Positions 16,012-23,108 of a stretch of 30,204 nucleotides of DNA are shown piece by piece (position 1 is the first letter of the stretch; the number at the start of each line of letters is the position of its first letter). Both the position numbers and the translations under genes were made by a program. The stretch comes from JBCCWR01 sp039193385. GTDB lineage: Bacteria > Verrucomicrobiota > Verrucomicrobiia > Methylacidiphilales > JBCCWR01. The notes under the pieces are model-generated. The model was given only the letters and a program-made list of their open reading frames with translations, searched no databases and had not been told where the DNA came from. The DNA lies in contig JBCCWR010000013.1 of NCBI GenBank assembly GCA_039193385.1, positions 1-30,204 of the forward strand, in the 5' to 3' direction.

Positions 16012-16160
16012 GTGGGGTATTTAACACATTTTCATGTAAAAAGGCAACCACTTTAATTACAGAGATTACAACAATTCGCTTTGTGACAATATCTTGACAA
16101 AAATTCTCATCAGTTGACGTGGTAAATAACTTGTGTAGCTTTTTGTTTTACTTGTTGGCA

Positions 16161-16772
16161 ATGAACGCCGTCTTAACACAGAACGTACTAGTTCTCAATC
16201 GTCTATGGCAGGTTGTTAATGTCTGCTCGGTTAGAAGGGCATTTTGTCTTCTTTATTCAGGACATGCTCAGGTTGTTGATTCGTCTACCGGTAATTATCA
16301 AACTTTTGACTTTGACGAATGGCAAATAGCTTCTGAGAATCCAAGTCTCGATGGCGAAATAACCAACACCGTTAATTTTAAGATCAAAGTCCCTCACATC
16401 ATCGTTCTCATGGTATTTGACAGACTTCCCCGTAAAGAAGTCAAGCTTACGAGAAACAATGTCTTTGAGCGAGATAACTATACCTGTCAATATTGTGGTA
16501 AGAAGATGGATAAAAAACATCTGAATATTGATCACGTCATTCCACGTGACAAGAATGGCAAAACCACCTGGGAAAATGTTGTCACATCTTGCATCCCTTG
16601 TAATACGAGGAAAGGCAACAAGCTGCATCACGAGATAGGTATGCGTCTTTTGTCACAACCTAAGCGCCCACGCACGCGACCTTTCGTTACGATGTCATTC
16701 ACGCAGAACCATCCTGAGTCCTGGCGACACTTTTTAGATCTTTCGAGTTGGAAGGTTGAGATGAGTGACTGA
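16161..16772 (+). CDS. HNH endonuclease family protein
   Basis: About 203 residues. The N-terminal half opens MNAVLTQNVLVLNRLWQVVNVCS, the standard opening of a widespread bacterial HNH family of unknown function. The C-terminal half has the Cys4-HNH fold: C109-x2-C112, D124-H125 in IDHVIPRDKNG, N139, C144-x2-C147. These predict a metal-dependent nuclease with a structural zinc. A GTG at 16119 opens the frame earlier, but the family opening begins at the ATG at 16161, so that start is chosen. No toxin, restriction or intron partner is adjacent; the family is usually a single chromosomal gene. A perfect AT-rich inverted repeat begins at its stop codon. Confidence 0.85.
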   Translation: MNAVLTQNVLVLNRLWQVVNVCSVRRAFCLLYSGHAQVVDSSTGNYQTFDFDEWQIASENPSLDGEITNTVNFKIKVPHIIVLMVFDRLPRKEVKLTRNNVFERDNYTCQYCGKKMDKKHLNIDHVIPRDKNGKTTWENVVTSCIPCNTRKGNKLHHEIGMRLLSQPKRPRTRPFVTMSFTQNHPESWRHFLDLSSWKVEMSD

Positions 16773-16807
16773 TATAATTTTTTGAATTAACCACAAAAAT
16801 TATATCA
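16770..16807. repeat. 13-bp perfect inverted repeat at the HNH gene stop codon
   Basis: TGATATAATTTTT (16770-16782) and AAAAATTATATCA (16795-16807) are exactly complementary around a 12-base loop. The left arm includes the HNH gene's TGA stop. It could fold into an mRNA 3' hairpin protecting or ending the HNH transcript, but the arms are AT-rich and the T run lies inside the stem, so classic termination is unlikely. Confidence 0.55.
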
Positions 16808-16896
16808 CTGTTATATTCATCATATTCATTATATAGTTTTTCTTTCTGGAATAATTTTTTCAGAAGTGTCATAGATAATGATCGATAGAATTAGTA

Positions 16897-18108
16897 ATGA
16901 GTCCTTCTAACTTGTTGAAAGATTATGAGCCGAACCCTGGGGCGCGTTTCCTTATAGTCGCAGCAGCGTTAGTCCTGGTTGTGGCAGGACTTAAACTAGC
17001 GGCAACAGTTCTTGTTCCCTTTTGTTTGGCCTTCTTTATTGCGGTTTTATCTCTACCGCTTGTGTTCTGGCTTAAGAAAAAAAAGATTCCCCGTCCTCTG
17101 GCCATTTTGATAGCCGTGTTTATTGATGCTGCAGCCGTAAGTGTTATTGCATTGCTTGCCGTGGCTTCTGTGTCTGACTTCGAAAGTAAGATAGATAAGT
17201 ACGAACAACTCATGGAAAAGCGGCTTGATACTTGGGCCCGAACAAGCATTGATGAATGGAAAAAGACGAACTCTCCTTTCATTCGCTACTTAAACACACC
17301 TATCGAGGAACTTGAGGAGCTAGGGGAGGAGCTATCTTTCAAAGATTTATTTGAAGCTGTATCTATTGATTCGGTGGCTGATTCAGTGCATCCGGGAACG
17401 GTCTGGGGGGTTGCCCAAGGGGCCTTTCAGGGTGCTTTGGGACTTTTTTCCAAAGGTTTTTTAGTCTTGCTCATTCTCATCTTTTTTCTAGCAGAAGCTT
17501 CGAACCTACCTGACAAACTACGGTATATTTATGGCGTTGACTCAAATGTCATGAGTCGCTTTGAGACGATAACAAAGCAGATTTTAAGTTACCTGATTAT
17601 AAAGTCCTTTGCCAGTATCACCACAGGCATTTTGGTAGGCCTTGGCGCCTTTGTCATGAGGTTAGATTTTCCTATTTTATGGGGGCTGATCGCTTTTGCT
17701 TTAAATTATATTCCAACAATCGGTTCTATTCTTGCCGCTATTCCAGCCGTTATTTTAGCGATGGTTCAATATGGGTTAGGTCACGCAATAGGCATCGCTA
17801 TCTGGTATGTGGCCATTAATATTTCAATCGGTAATTTTATTGAGCCTATGTTACTCGGTCGTAAGTTAGGGCTTTCAACCTTAGTTGTGATATTATCATT
17901 GGTTTTTTGGGGTTGGGTCTGGGGCCCCATTGGCATGTTTTTATCTGTGCCTCTGACGATGATTTTGAAAATTGTTATGTTAAATACGCCGGACTTTCAG
18001 TGGGCTGCAGCACTTATTTCAAATTGGCCTATGGCTAAAAGTTACTTGGATGAAGAATTAACTTCGGATGCTAAAAATCCATTTTCTCCCATGAGCGAAG
18101 AAAAGTAA
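16897..18108 (+). CDS. AI-2E/PerM family transporter
   Basis: A 403-residue polytopic membrane protein of the AI-2E transporter (PF01594, PerM/TqsA-like) family. Helices occur at about 18-36 and 38-58, then a long soluble region with charged residues (about 90-155), then helices from about 170 to 360. Conserved phrases are FVPFCLAFFIAVLSLP-type early, GLIAFALNYIPTIGSI (about 266-281), IGNFIEPMLLGRKLGLS (about 307-323) and VFWGWVWGPIGMFLSVPL (about 332-349). Family members move AI-2 or, in some cases, sodium or protons; the substrate here is unknown. It is followed by a weak hairpin overlapping its stop and by the amt control region. Not obviously cotranscribed with amt, which has its own sigma-54 promoter. 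Confidence 0.9.
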   Translation: MSPSNLLKDYEPNPGARFLIVAAALVLVVAGLKLAATVLVPFCLAFFIAVLSLPLVFWLKKKKIPRPLAILIAVFIDAAAVSVIALLAVASVSDFESKIDKYEQLMEKRLDTWARTSIDEWKKTNSPFIRYLNTPIEELEELGEELSFKDLFEAVSIDSVADSVHPGTVWGVAQGAFQGALGLFSKGFLVLLILIFFLAEASNLPDKLRYIYGVDSNVMSRFETITKQILSYLIIKSFASITTGILVGLGAFVMRLDFPILWGLIAFALNYIPTIGSILAAIPAVILAMVQYGLGHAIGIAIWYVAINISIGNFIEPMLLGRKLGLSTLVVILSLVFWGWVWGPIGMFLSVPLTMILKIVMLNTPDFQWAAALISNWPMAKSYLDEELTSDAKNPFSPMSEEK

Positions 18109-18131
18109 GTAGACTTGTCATAAATCTACTT
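18107..18131 (+). terminator. Weak hairpin at the 3' end of the AI-2E-family gene
   Basis: AAGTAGA (18107-18113) pairs with TCTACTT (18125-18131) around 11 bases; the left arm overlaps the stop codon. It is followed by TTCTACATG with no real T tract, so termination would be inefficient. Confidence 0.3.
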
Positions 18132-18176
18132 TCTACATGAATCACAATATACTTTATTACATAAAAAGTACAGTAG

Positions 18177-18206
18177 TTTGATCAAATTTAGCCAGTACGG
18201 CTAAAT
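18177..18206. promoter_or_regulatory. Adjacent dyads upstream of amt (possible enhancer-binding sites)
   Basis: The palindrome TTTGATCAAA (18177-18186) abuts the inverted repeat ATTTAGCC-AGTAC-GGCTAAAT (18186-18206). The second has the two-arm, five-base-spacer shape of NtrC-type sites but not the GCAC core of the enteric NtrC box. Its centre is about 160 bp before the predicted sigma-54 transcription start, the usual distance for an enhancer-binding protein. Inferred, not demonstrated. Confidence 0.4.
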
Positions 18207-18330
18207 CAACCTAACTCTTTCCTATTTAATAGTGAAACAAGCGTCATAATAAATCTAAGTCATTCTCTTACAATCATTAAGCATATGCCGTGATTAGGAA
18301 AAAAGATAGTTTCACAAAAATAAAATGCGG

Positions 18331-18348
18331 TTGGCATAGGCGTTGCTT
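18331..18348 (+). promoter_or_regulatory. Sigma-54 (RpoN) promoter of amt-glnK
   Basis: TTGGCATAGGCGTTGCTT fits the sigma-54 consensus: GG at 18333-18334 (-24) and GC at 18345-18346 (-12), exactly ten bases apart, with TGGCA and TTGCT contexts. Transcription should begin near 18358, giving a leader of about 70 bases before the amt ATG. The location in front of an ammonium transporter agrees with the known NtrC/RpoN control of amt-glnK in many bacteria. Confidence 0.75.
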
Positions 18349-18366
18349 ACCACACAGAGCAAGGTA

Positions 18367-18394
18367 ATCCGGCAATTGAGTAGGATTTCCGGAT
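18367..18394 (+). promoter_or_regulatory. Possible hairpin in the amt leader
   Basis: ATCCGG (18367-18372) and CCGGAT (18389-18394) are complementary across 16 bases within the predicted 5' untranslated leader, ending about 30 bases before the amt start codon. It could affect translation or be incidental. No known riboswitch was recognised. Confidence 0.25.
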
Positions 18395-18426
18395 GTTTAA
18401 AACCAACAAAAGGGAAAAAATACAAA

Positions 18427-19812
18427 ATGAATAAATTAATGAAAAAACTAACACTTGCATTAGTTCTGGTGTTTGGGTTTGCAGCGTTGCTGGATCCTTC
18501 ACTGGCTTTTGCAGATGAATATAAAGGTGACTATGACGCGCTTGTTGCAGAACAAGGTGACTATGCTTACGCCTTTGACTTCTTTACCACGAGTATGCTG
18601 TGGACATGTATCGCCGCTGCTCTGGTATTTATCATGCACTTAGGCTTTGCCACTCTGGAAAGTGGTCTTTGCCAGTCCAAGAACACCGTGAACGTTATGT
18701 TCAAGAACGTGTTCATCATCTCCATGGGTATCCTAACGTATGCGCTCTGCGGATTTAATACGCATTACCCAGGTGGTTGGATTATAGATGGATTCTTGTC
18801 ATTTGGAGGTCCTATTGGAGATCTTAATGCAGATGGCGGAGGTACTTTTGGATATGGAGGCGTTGGCCTAGCGATGACGGGTTATGGTGACTTTATCTTC
18901 CAAGCTATGTTCGCTGCGACTGCTGCAACCATCGTTTCTGGTGCTGTTGCTGAGCGTATCAAACTTTTTCCTTTCATGATCTTCGCAACTATTCTCGTAG
19001 GTATTGGTTATCCTATCGTTGGTGCTTGGCACTGGGGTGGCGGATGGCTTGGTGGCCTAAATGGAGAGAACGGATTTAAAGATTTTGCAGGTTCTGCAGT
19101 AGTCCACGCCTTTGGTGGTTTCGCTGCTTTAGCGTGTGTTATCATCCTCGGACCTCGTAAAGGTAAATATACAGATGATGGTATCAAGCCTATCTTTGGT
19201 CATAGCTTACCTCTAGCTACGATTGGGGTCTTTTTGCTTTTCCTGGGATGGTTCGGCTTTAATGGTGGTTCTGTTCTTTCAGCAGCACCTGGACCTCTTG
19301 GCCAGGTTTTCACAACAACTGCTCTAGCGGCCTGCGCAGGCGCTATCGCTGCTATCGCTACTTCATGGATTTTCTTGAAAACTCCAGATCTATCCATGGC
19401 ATTAAATGGTATTCTAGCGGGGCTTGTTGGTATCACAGCAAATGCGGATATCTTTGGTCCTTGGATGGCTGTTTTCATTGGAGCCGTTGCTGGTGTTATC
19501 GTTGTCTTCTCAATCGTTCTTCTAGATAAACTGAAAATCGATGATCCTGTAGGTGCTATCTCCGTCCATGGTACTTGCGGTGTATGGGGTATTCTTATCT
19601 GTGCAGCACACGCTGACTATGGTTTTATCGGTCAGCTTATTGGTATCGTAGCAGTAGCTCTTGCCGCATTCGTTTTTGCCTTCGTTGTCTTTGGTATTCT
19701 GAAGGTTACTATTGGCGTTCGTGTTAGCGAGGAAGAGGAAGTTGAAGGGCTCGATAAAGGCGAACATGGTCAGGAAGCCTATCCTGATTTTCAAGCTACA
19801 ACTAAAGGCTAA
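18427..19812 (+). CDS. amt: Ammonium transporter
   Basis: About 461 residues, an Amt/MEP/Rh trimeric inner-membrane channel moving ammonium. The mature part follows an N-terminal signal-like segment (MNKLMKKLTLALVLVFGFAA, probably cleaved near AFA/DE), as in E. coli AmtB. Diagnostic features are FATLESGLCQSKNTVNVM, the AWHWGGGWL segment, the first pore histidine in GSAVVHAFGG, GWFGFNGGS, and the second pore histidine in ISVHGTCGVWG. About eleven membrane helices can be traced, ending in a charged EEEEVEGLDKGEHG tail that contacts PII proteins in this family. An open frame extends to a TTG at 18343, but that codon lies inside the sigma-54 promoter, so the ATG at 18427 is the start. glnK follows, 89 bp away. 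Confidence 0.96.
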   Translation: MNKLMKKLTLALVLVFGFAALLDPSLAFADEYKGDYDALVAEQGDYAYAFDFFTTSMLWTCIAAALVFIMHLGFATLESGLCQSKNTVNVMFKNVFIISMGILTYALCGFNTHYPGGWIIDGFLSFGGPIGDLNADGGGTFGYGGVGLAMTGYGDFIFQAMFAATAATIVSGAVAERIKLFPFMIFATILVGIGYPIVGAWHWGGGWLGGLNGENGFKDFAGSAVVHAFGGFAALACVIILGPRKGKYTDDGIKPIFGHSLPLATIGVFLLFLGWFGFNGGSVLSAAPGPLGQVFTTTALAACAGAIAAIATSWIFLKTPDLSMALNGILAGLVGITANADIFGPWMAVFIGAVAGVIVVFSIVLLDKLKIDDPVGAISVHGTCGVWGILICAAHADYGFIGQLIGIVAVALAAFVFAFVVFGILKVTIGVRVSEEEEVEGLDKGEHGQEAYPDFQATTKG

Positions 19813-19823
19813 ATAAATATAAA

Positions 19824-19882
19824 GGTTCGGTTGATTAAGGCTTTTGTGTTAAAATCCGAATATTAACCGAACCACTATTTTT
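19824..19882 (+). promoter_or_regulatory. Long hairpin between amt and glnK (attenuator-like)
   Basis: GGTTCGGTTGAT (19824-19835) pairs with ATTAACCGAACC (19862-19873), 12 pairs with one G-U, around a 26-base loop, followed after four bases by five T's (19878-19882). The loop contains CCGAA (19856-19860), which could alternatively pair with TTCGG (19826-19830) and break the main stem. It may be a partial terminator lowering glnK relative to amt, or an mRNA-processing site. The glnK ribosome binding site AGGAG (19890-19894) lies just downstream. Confidence 0.5.
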
Positions 19883-19901
19883 AGAAAGTAGGAGATATAT
19901 T

Positions 19902-20246
19902 ATGGCAGTTAAAAAACTCGAAGCAATCATCAAGCCTTTTAAGCTTGAAGAAGTCAAAGAAGCCCTTACAGAAATTGGTATAGAAGGTTTGACTGTAAGT
20001 GAAGTCAAAGGCTTTGGACGTCAAAAAGGACACACGGAAATTTACCGTGGATCTGAATACACAGTGGACTTTCTTCCTAAAGTGAAGATCGAGGTTGTAC
20101 TCGAAGATACGCTGACAGAGAAGGCTGTTGAATGCATCGTCAAAGCAGCTAAGACGGGTAAAATCGGCGATGGGAAGATTTTTATTCTCCCTGTAGAAGA
20201 GGCGATTCGTATCCGAACAGAAGAAACAGGCGATAAAGCCGTATAA
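19902..20246 (+). CDS. glnK: Nitrogen regulatory protein PII (GlnK type)
   Basis: A 114-residue trimeric signal protein that senses ATP/ADP and 2-oxoglutarate and gates Amt channels. All landmarks are present: KPFKLEEVKEAL, GFGRQKGHTEIYRG with Q41 for Mg-ATP/2-oxoglutarate, the T-loop Tyr Y53 in SEYTVDFLPK (equivalent to uridylylated Tyr51), and the B-loop TGKIGDGKIF. GlnK is favoured over GlnB because the gene directly follows amt in the same sigma-54-driven unit. Its Shine-Dalgarno AGGAG is seven bases before the ATG, among the better ones in the window. A strong terminator follows the gene. Confidence 0.95.
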   Translation: MAVKKLEAIIKPFKLEEVKEALTEIGIEGLTVSEVKGFGRQKGHTEIYRGSEYTVDFLPKVKIEVVLEDTLTEKAVECIVKAAKTGKIGDGKIFILPVEEAIRIRTEETGDKAV

Positions 20247-20296
20247 GCTTTTAAGGCTTTCTCAATAAAGCTCATTAAGAGGTTGGTTAAGCATGG

Positions 20297-20328
20297 CGGC
20301 CGGGAGGATTCTCCCGGTCGTTTTTTTT
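20297..20328 (+). terminator. Rho-independent terminator of amt-glnK
   Basis: A ten-pair GC-rich stem (CGGCCGGGAG with CTCCCGGTCG, one G-U) closes a four-base GATT loop and is followed by eight T's. It is the strongest terminator in the window and separates glnK from the second PII gene. Confidence 0.95.
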
Positions 20329-20446
20329 GTTTATTAAAAAAAAATGAAATTATTTTAAACCATTATTTTGGGAAAAATTTAATTCATTAAAATAGCAGCT
20401 AAGTTTGCTGGACAAGCGGCTAAAAAGAAGTTTCACTCTCTGCGCT

Positions 20447-20785
20447 ATGAAGAAAATTGAAGCGATCATTAAGCCCTTCAAGCTTGAAGATGTTAAAGAT
20501 GCTCTGGGTGAAATCGGCATCGAAGGCATGACCGTTTCCGAAGTGAGTGGATTTGGTAGACAGTTTGGTGGATCAGAAAATTTTAACCATCTTCAACAAA
20601 AGGTAAGTTTTATACCAAAGCTTATGCTTGAGGTGGTGGTAAACGACAATATGTTAGATGAAGCCGTTAAGACCATTATGGACAATGCGCGGACGGGTAA
20701 GATCGGAGATGGCAAAATCTTTATATTTGAAGTAGAAGATGTGATTCGTATTCGCACAGAGCAGCGCGGCAACGAAGCTGTCTAA
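20447..20785 (+). CDS. PII-family protein with divergent T-loop
   Basis: A 112-residue PII paralogue. The core is conserved: KKIEAIIKPFKLEDVKDAL (2-20), GFGRQ with Q39, K58 in FIPK, and the B-loop TGKIGDGKIF. The T-loop between them (residues 40-55, FGGSENFNHLQQKVSF) has lost the YRGxEY sequence: position 51 is Gln instead of the uridylylatable Tyr, and position 49 is Leu. ATP and 2-oxoglutarate binding may persist while GlnD modification and Amt docking are probably altered. The open frame extends to a TTG at 20405, but the family N-terminus begins at the ATG at 20447. It lies after the terminator, so it needs its own promoter (only a TAAAAT -10-like hexamer was seen), and 16 bp before the M50 peptidase gene. 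Confidence 0.88.
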   Translation: MKKIEAIIKPFKLEDVKDALGEIGIEGMTVSEVSGFGRQFGGSENFNHLQQKVSFIPKLMLEVVVNDNMLDEAVKTIMDNARTGKIGDGKIFIFEVEDVIRIRTEQRGNEAV

Positions 20786-20801
20786 TAGAAAAACGAGTTT
20801 T

Positions 20802-21443
20802 ATGCTGTCATTTAAATTTTTTGGTTTTCCCACAAAAGTTCATTGGTTGTTTTGGGTGATCATTGCGCTCCTCAGTGGTGCGTTAAGCACCAAAACGCCT
20901 GATGATTGGCTCAACGTGATTGTGAGTATGGTGGTTATTTTTATTTCAATCCTGGTGCATGAACTGGGACACGCTCTTGCAGCGAAGCGTTATGGGGGTG
21001 TGCCACGTATTGAGCTGCATGGCTTAGGCGGTCTGACCTACTTAGGTAAATACGGGTTTACGCGTCAACAGTCTATTTTCATTAGTGCTGCAGGACCTTT
21101 GTGTGGGTTTATATTAGCGGGTTTATTCTTTGTAACCGCATTATTGATTCAGATGTCGATGGTTCATGACCTTGTGGCAACAGCTATTGGTACTGGATTA
21201 TGGGTCAACGTTTTCTGGACGGCCTTTAATCTTCTGCCTGTTTTACCTATGGATGGAGGCCAAATCCTTTATCATATTCTGGGGCCAAAACGTGTTCGGC
21301 TTTCATGCACCATTGGCGCAGTAACAGCAGTCCTGGTGGCTATTGTGGCAGTGCAATACGGATTATTTATTGCGGCAATTTTCCTTGGTTTTATGGCTTT
21401 TAATAATTTTAGAGGTGTTGCTATGCAGGGGGGTGTGCGTTAA
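20802..21443 (+). CDS. M50 family site-2-protease-like membrane metallopeptidase
   Basis: A 213-residue polytopic protease cleaving in the membrane. Zinc ligands are H53 and H57 with catalytic E54 in LVHELGHALAA, and the third ligand is D151 in NLLPVLPMDGGQIL. Five to six membrane helices span the rest. There is no PDZ or CBS domain, as in the small SpoIVFB/Rv-like subgroup. Sixteen bp separate it from the divergent PII gene, implying cotranscription. It ends 8 bp from the convergent radical SAM gene. Substrate unknown; the usual roles are cleaving anti-sigma factors or membrane-tethered regulators. Confidence 0.9.
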   Translation: MLSFKFFGFPTKVHWLFWVIIALLSGALSTKTPDDWLNVIVSMVVIFISILVHELGHALAAKRYGGVPRIELHGLGGLTYLGKYGFTRQQSIFISAAGPLCGFILAGLFFVTALLIQMSMVHDLVATAIGTGLWVNVFWTAFNLLPVLPMDGGQILYHILGPKRVRLSCTIGAVTAVLVAIVAVQYGLFIAAIFLGFMAFNNFRGVAMQGGVR

Positions 21444-21451
21444 GAATAAGC

Positions 21452-23023
21452 TTAGTTTTCATTCGTGTTGACGAATGAGGGGGGATGATGGCGTTGTTGA
21501 CGCTTAGGTGAACTAGGTTCTGCAGCATGAGTTTGTAAATGGATGGCCTCAACTTCAGTTGGCTCATTTATCCATTTTCTCAAAAAGGGAGGCGTATCAT
21601 AGTGACCCGTGTGTCGATAGTCCTGAATGAGGCTCTGGGCAACTTCTTTATGCGGGCAGCTTTTTATCTCCGTGAGGTATTCAAACAGGAACGCCTGTAG
21701 GCGGGTTAAGGCAATTCCTCCCATACTGCCCGTTTTTTGAAACAGCCAGTGACTAAAATCCCATGTGGCAAAAAATGCGGATCCATTCTTCCATAGCATG
21801 GGGGCGGTGGTATGGAAGTTCCCATTGTTTATGATTAAGTCCCAGGTGCGAGCAGTTCGCCTTATTTGCATCATTTGACTGAAAGAAATATCTTTATTGC
21901 TTAATAATTCAAAGGGTGCTGTTTCATGATAGCGCATTTGCCATCTTTGATCATGTCTTACAATGGGCGTTCCCTTGAGTCGCTTAAGTATTCCAAGCTG
22001 TATTTCTTGAGGTCTAAGTTTTACTAACTGGTCAAACCCTTTAGCAAAGGACTTTATGCTTTCTCCAGGTAGGCCAGCAATCAAGTCGGCATGTATATGA
22101 ACCTCGGTATTCTCTCGTAGGTAGTGCAGATTTTCTTCCAGCTTTTGATAGTTCTGTCTGCGTTTGATTAAATCCGCAACATCTGGGTTAAAAGTTTGAA
22201 TGCCCACTTCAAATTGCAGTGCACCGGCAGGAAAATTTGCAATAATCTCACGTAGAGTTTTGGGTAATCGATCAGGTATTAATTCAAAATGCAGAAACAT
22301 ACCTGGAAAGTATCTTTCCTGGAAAAAGTGCAGAATAGTCTGGCTGGCTTTAATACTTAAATTGAAGGTTCGGTCTACAAACTTGAATTGTGTTACCCCT
22401 CGTTTCATTAATTGTTCAAATTCCTGTAACAGCGAATCTAGATCAAAAGTGCGCACAGGGATGTCCATAGAAGATAAACAGAACTCACACGTGAAAGGAC
22501 ATCCGCGTGAAGCTTCCACATAGATTACGCGGTGGGCAATATCCTCATCTGTGTAAAGTCGGTAGGGCAATTTCAGCCTTGTTACATCCACATAACCAGC
22601 TGCTATGATTTTATTTGCTGGAGCTTGGTCATTAAGAATCTGGCGTGCTAAATCACGGAATGCAAAATCACCTTCCCCCTGAATAACATAGTCTGAAAGT
22701 TGAACGATGGCTTGATCTTTTGTCTCATAGCTGACTTCAGGCCCTCCCAGAACGACAACAATTTCAGGCTTTAACTTCCTGATGGCTTCAATGACCGCTT
22801 GTGTTTCACGAACGTTCCAAATATAAACACCAAGAGCGATGATTTGGGGGTCTCGTTCTAATAATTTTTCGACAATCTCCAGTGTGGGTCGTTTGATCTC
22901 AAATTCCAAGAGACATGCTCGTTCCTCAAGTTCTTCAAGATTTGCCTTAAGATAACGGAGTCCTAATGAGCTATGGATATAACGCGCATTGAGGGTGGAT
23001 AGAACAATGTCTGTTTGCGTCAT
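21452..23023 (-). CDS. B12-binding domain radical SAM protein (DUF4080 type)
   Basis: A 523-residue protein of unknown reaction. Residues 1-135 form a Rossmann-like cobalamin-binding domain (STLNARYIHSSLGLRYLK, then VVLGGPEVS and IQGEGD). Residues 165-370 are a radical SAM barrel with the 4Fe-4S triad C175-x3-C179-x2-C182 in ASRGCPFTCEFCLSS, and later FVDRTFN, FEVGIQTFN and HADLIAGLPGE. The C-terminal ~130 residues match the DUF4080 extension, ending in a basic, low-complexity tail. The classic DxHxxG cobalamin motif is not seen. The gene is separated from its upstream minus-strand neighbour by a strong terminator, so it has an independent promoter. Starts at ATG 23023. Confidence 0.88.
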   Translation of the reverse strand: MTQTDIVLSTLNARYIHSSLGLRYLKANLEELEERACLLEFEIKRPTLEIVEKLLERDPQIIALGVYIWNVRETQAVIEAIRKLKPEIVVVLGGPEVSYETKDQAIVQLSDYVIQGEGDFAFRDLARQILNDQAPANKIIAAGYVDVTRLKLPYRLYTDEDIAHRVIYVEASRGCPFTCEFCLSSMDIPVRTFDLDSLLQEFEQLMKRGVTQFKFVDRTFNLSIKASQTILHFFQERYFPGMFLHFELIPDRLPKTLREIIANFPAGALQFEVGIQTFNPDVADLIKRRQNYQKLEENLHYLRENTEVHIHADLIAGLPGESIKSFAKGFDQLVKLRPQEIQLGILKRLKGTPIVRHDQRWQMRYHETAPFELLSNKDISFSQMMQIRRTARTWDLIINNGNFHTTAPMLWKNGSAFFATWDFSHWLFQKTGSMGGIALTRLQAFLFEYLTEIKSCPHKEVAQSLIQDYRHTGHYDTPPFLRKWINEPTEVEAIHLQTHAAEPSSPKRQQRHHPPSFVNTNEN

Positions 23024-23047
23024 GAGTAAGAAGTTATTTCATTCTGC

Positions 23048-23082
23048 AAAAAAAGAAACCCCGTGAGTGAGCTCACGGGGTT
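23048..23082 (-). terminator. Rho-independent terminator of the HNH-repeat gene
   Basis: AACCCCGTGA (23057-23066) pairs perfectly with TCACGGGGTT (23073-23082) around a six-base loop. On the minus strand the stem is followed by TCTTTTTTTG. It lies 27 bp past the stop of the HNH-repeat gene and just before the radical SAM gene start. Confidence 0.92.
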
Positions 23083-23108
23083 AAACAAATAAAATCTAAA
23101 TTTTTAAT

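Noticed and set aside
16119..16160. GTG-start extension of the HNH protein
   Set aside because: The extra 14 residues are not part of the family's usual opening, which begins at the ATG at 16161.
18343..18426. A TTG-start N-terminal extension of amt
   Set aside because: The codon lies within the -12 element of the sigma-54 promoter, upstream of the predicted transcription start, and the ATG at 18427 gives a proper signal-like N-terminus.
21460..21480. CATTCG-TGTTGA-CGAATG hairpin at the M50/radical SAM convergent end as a bidirectional terminator
   Set aside because: The stem is only six pairs, lies within the radical SAM coding end and has no T run on either strand.
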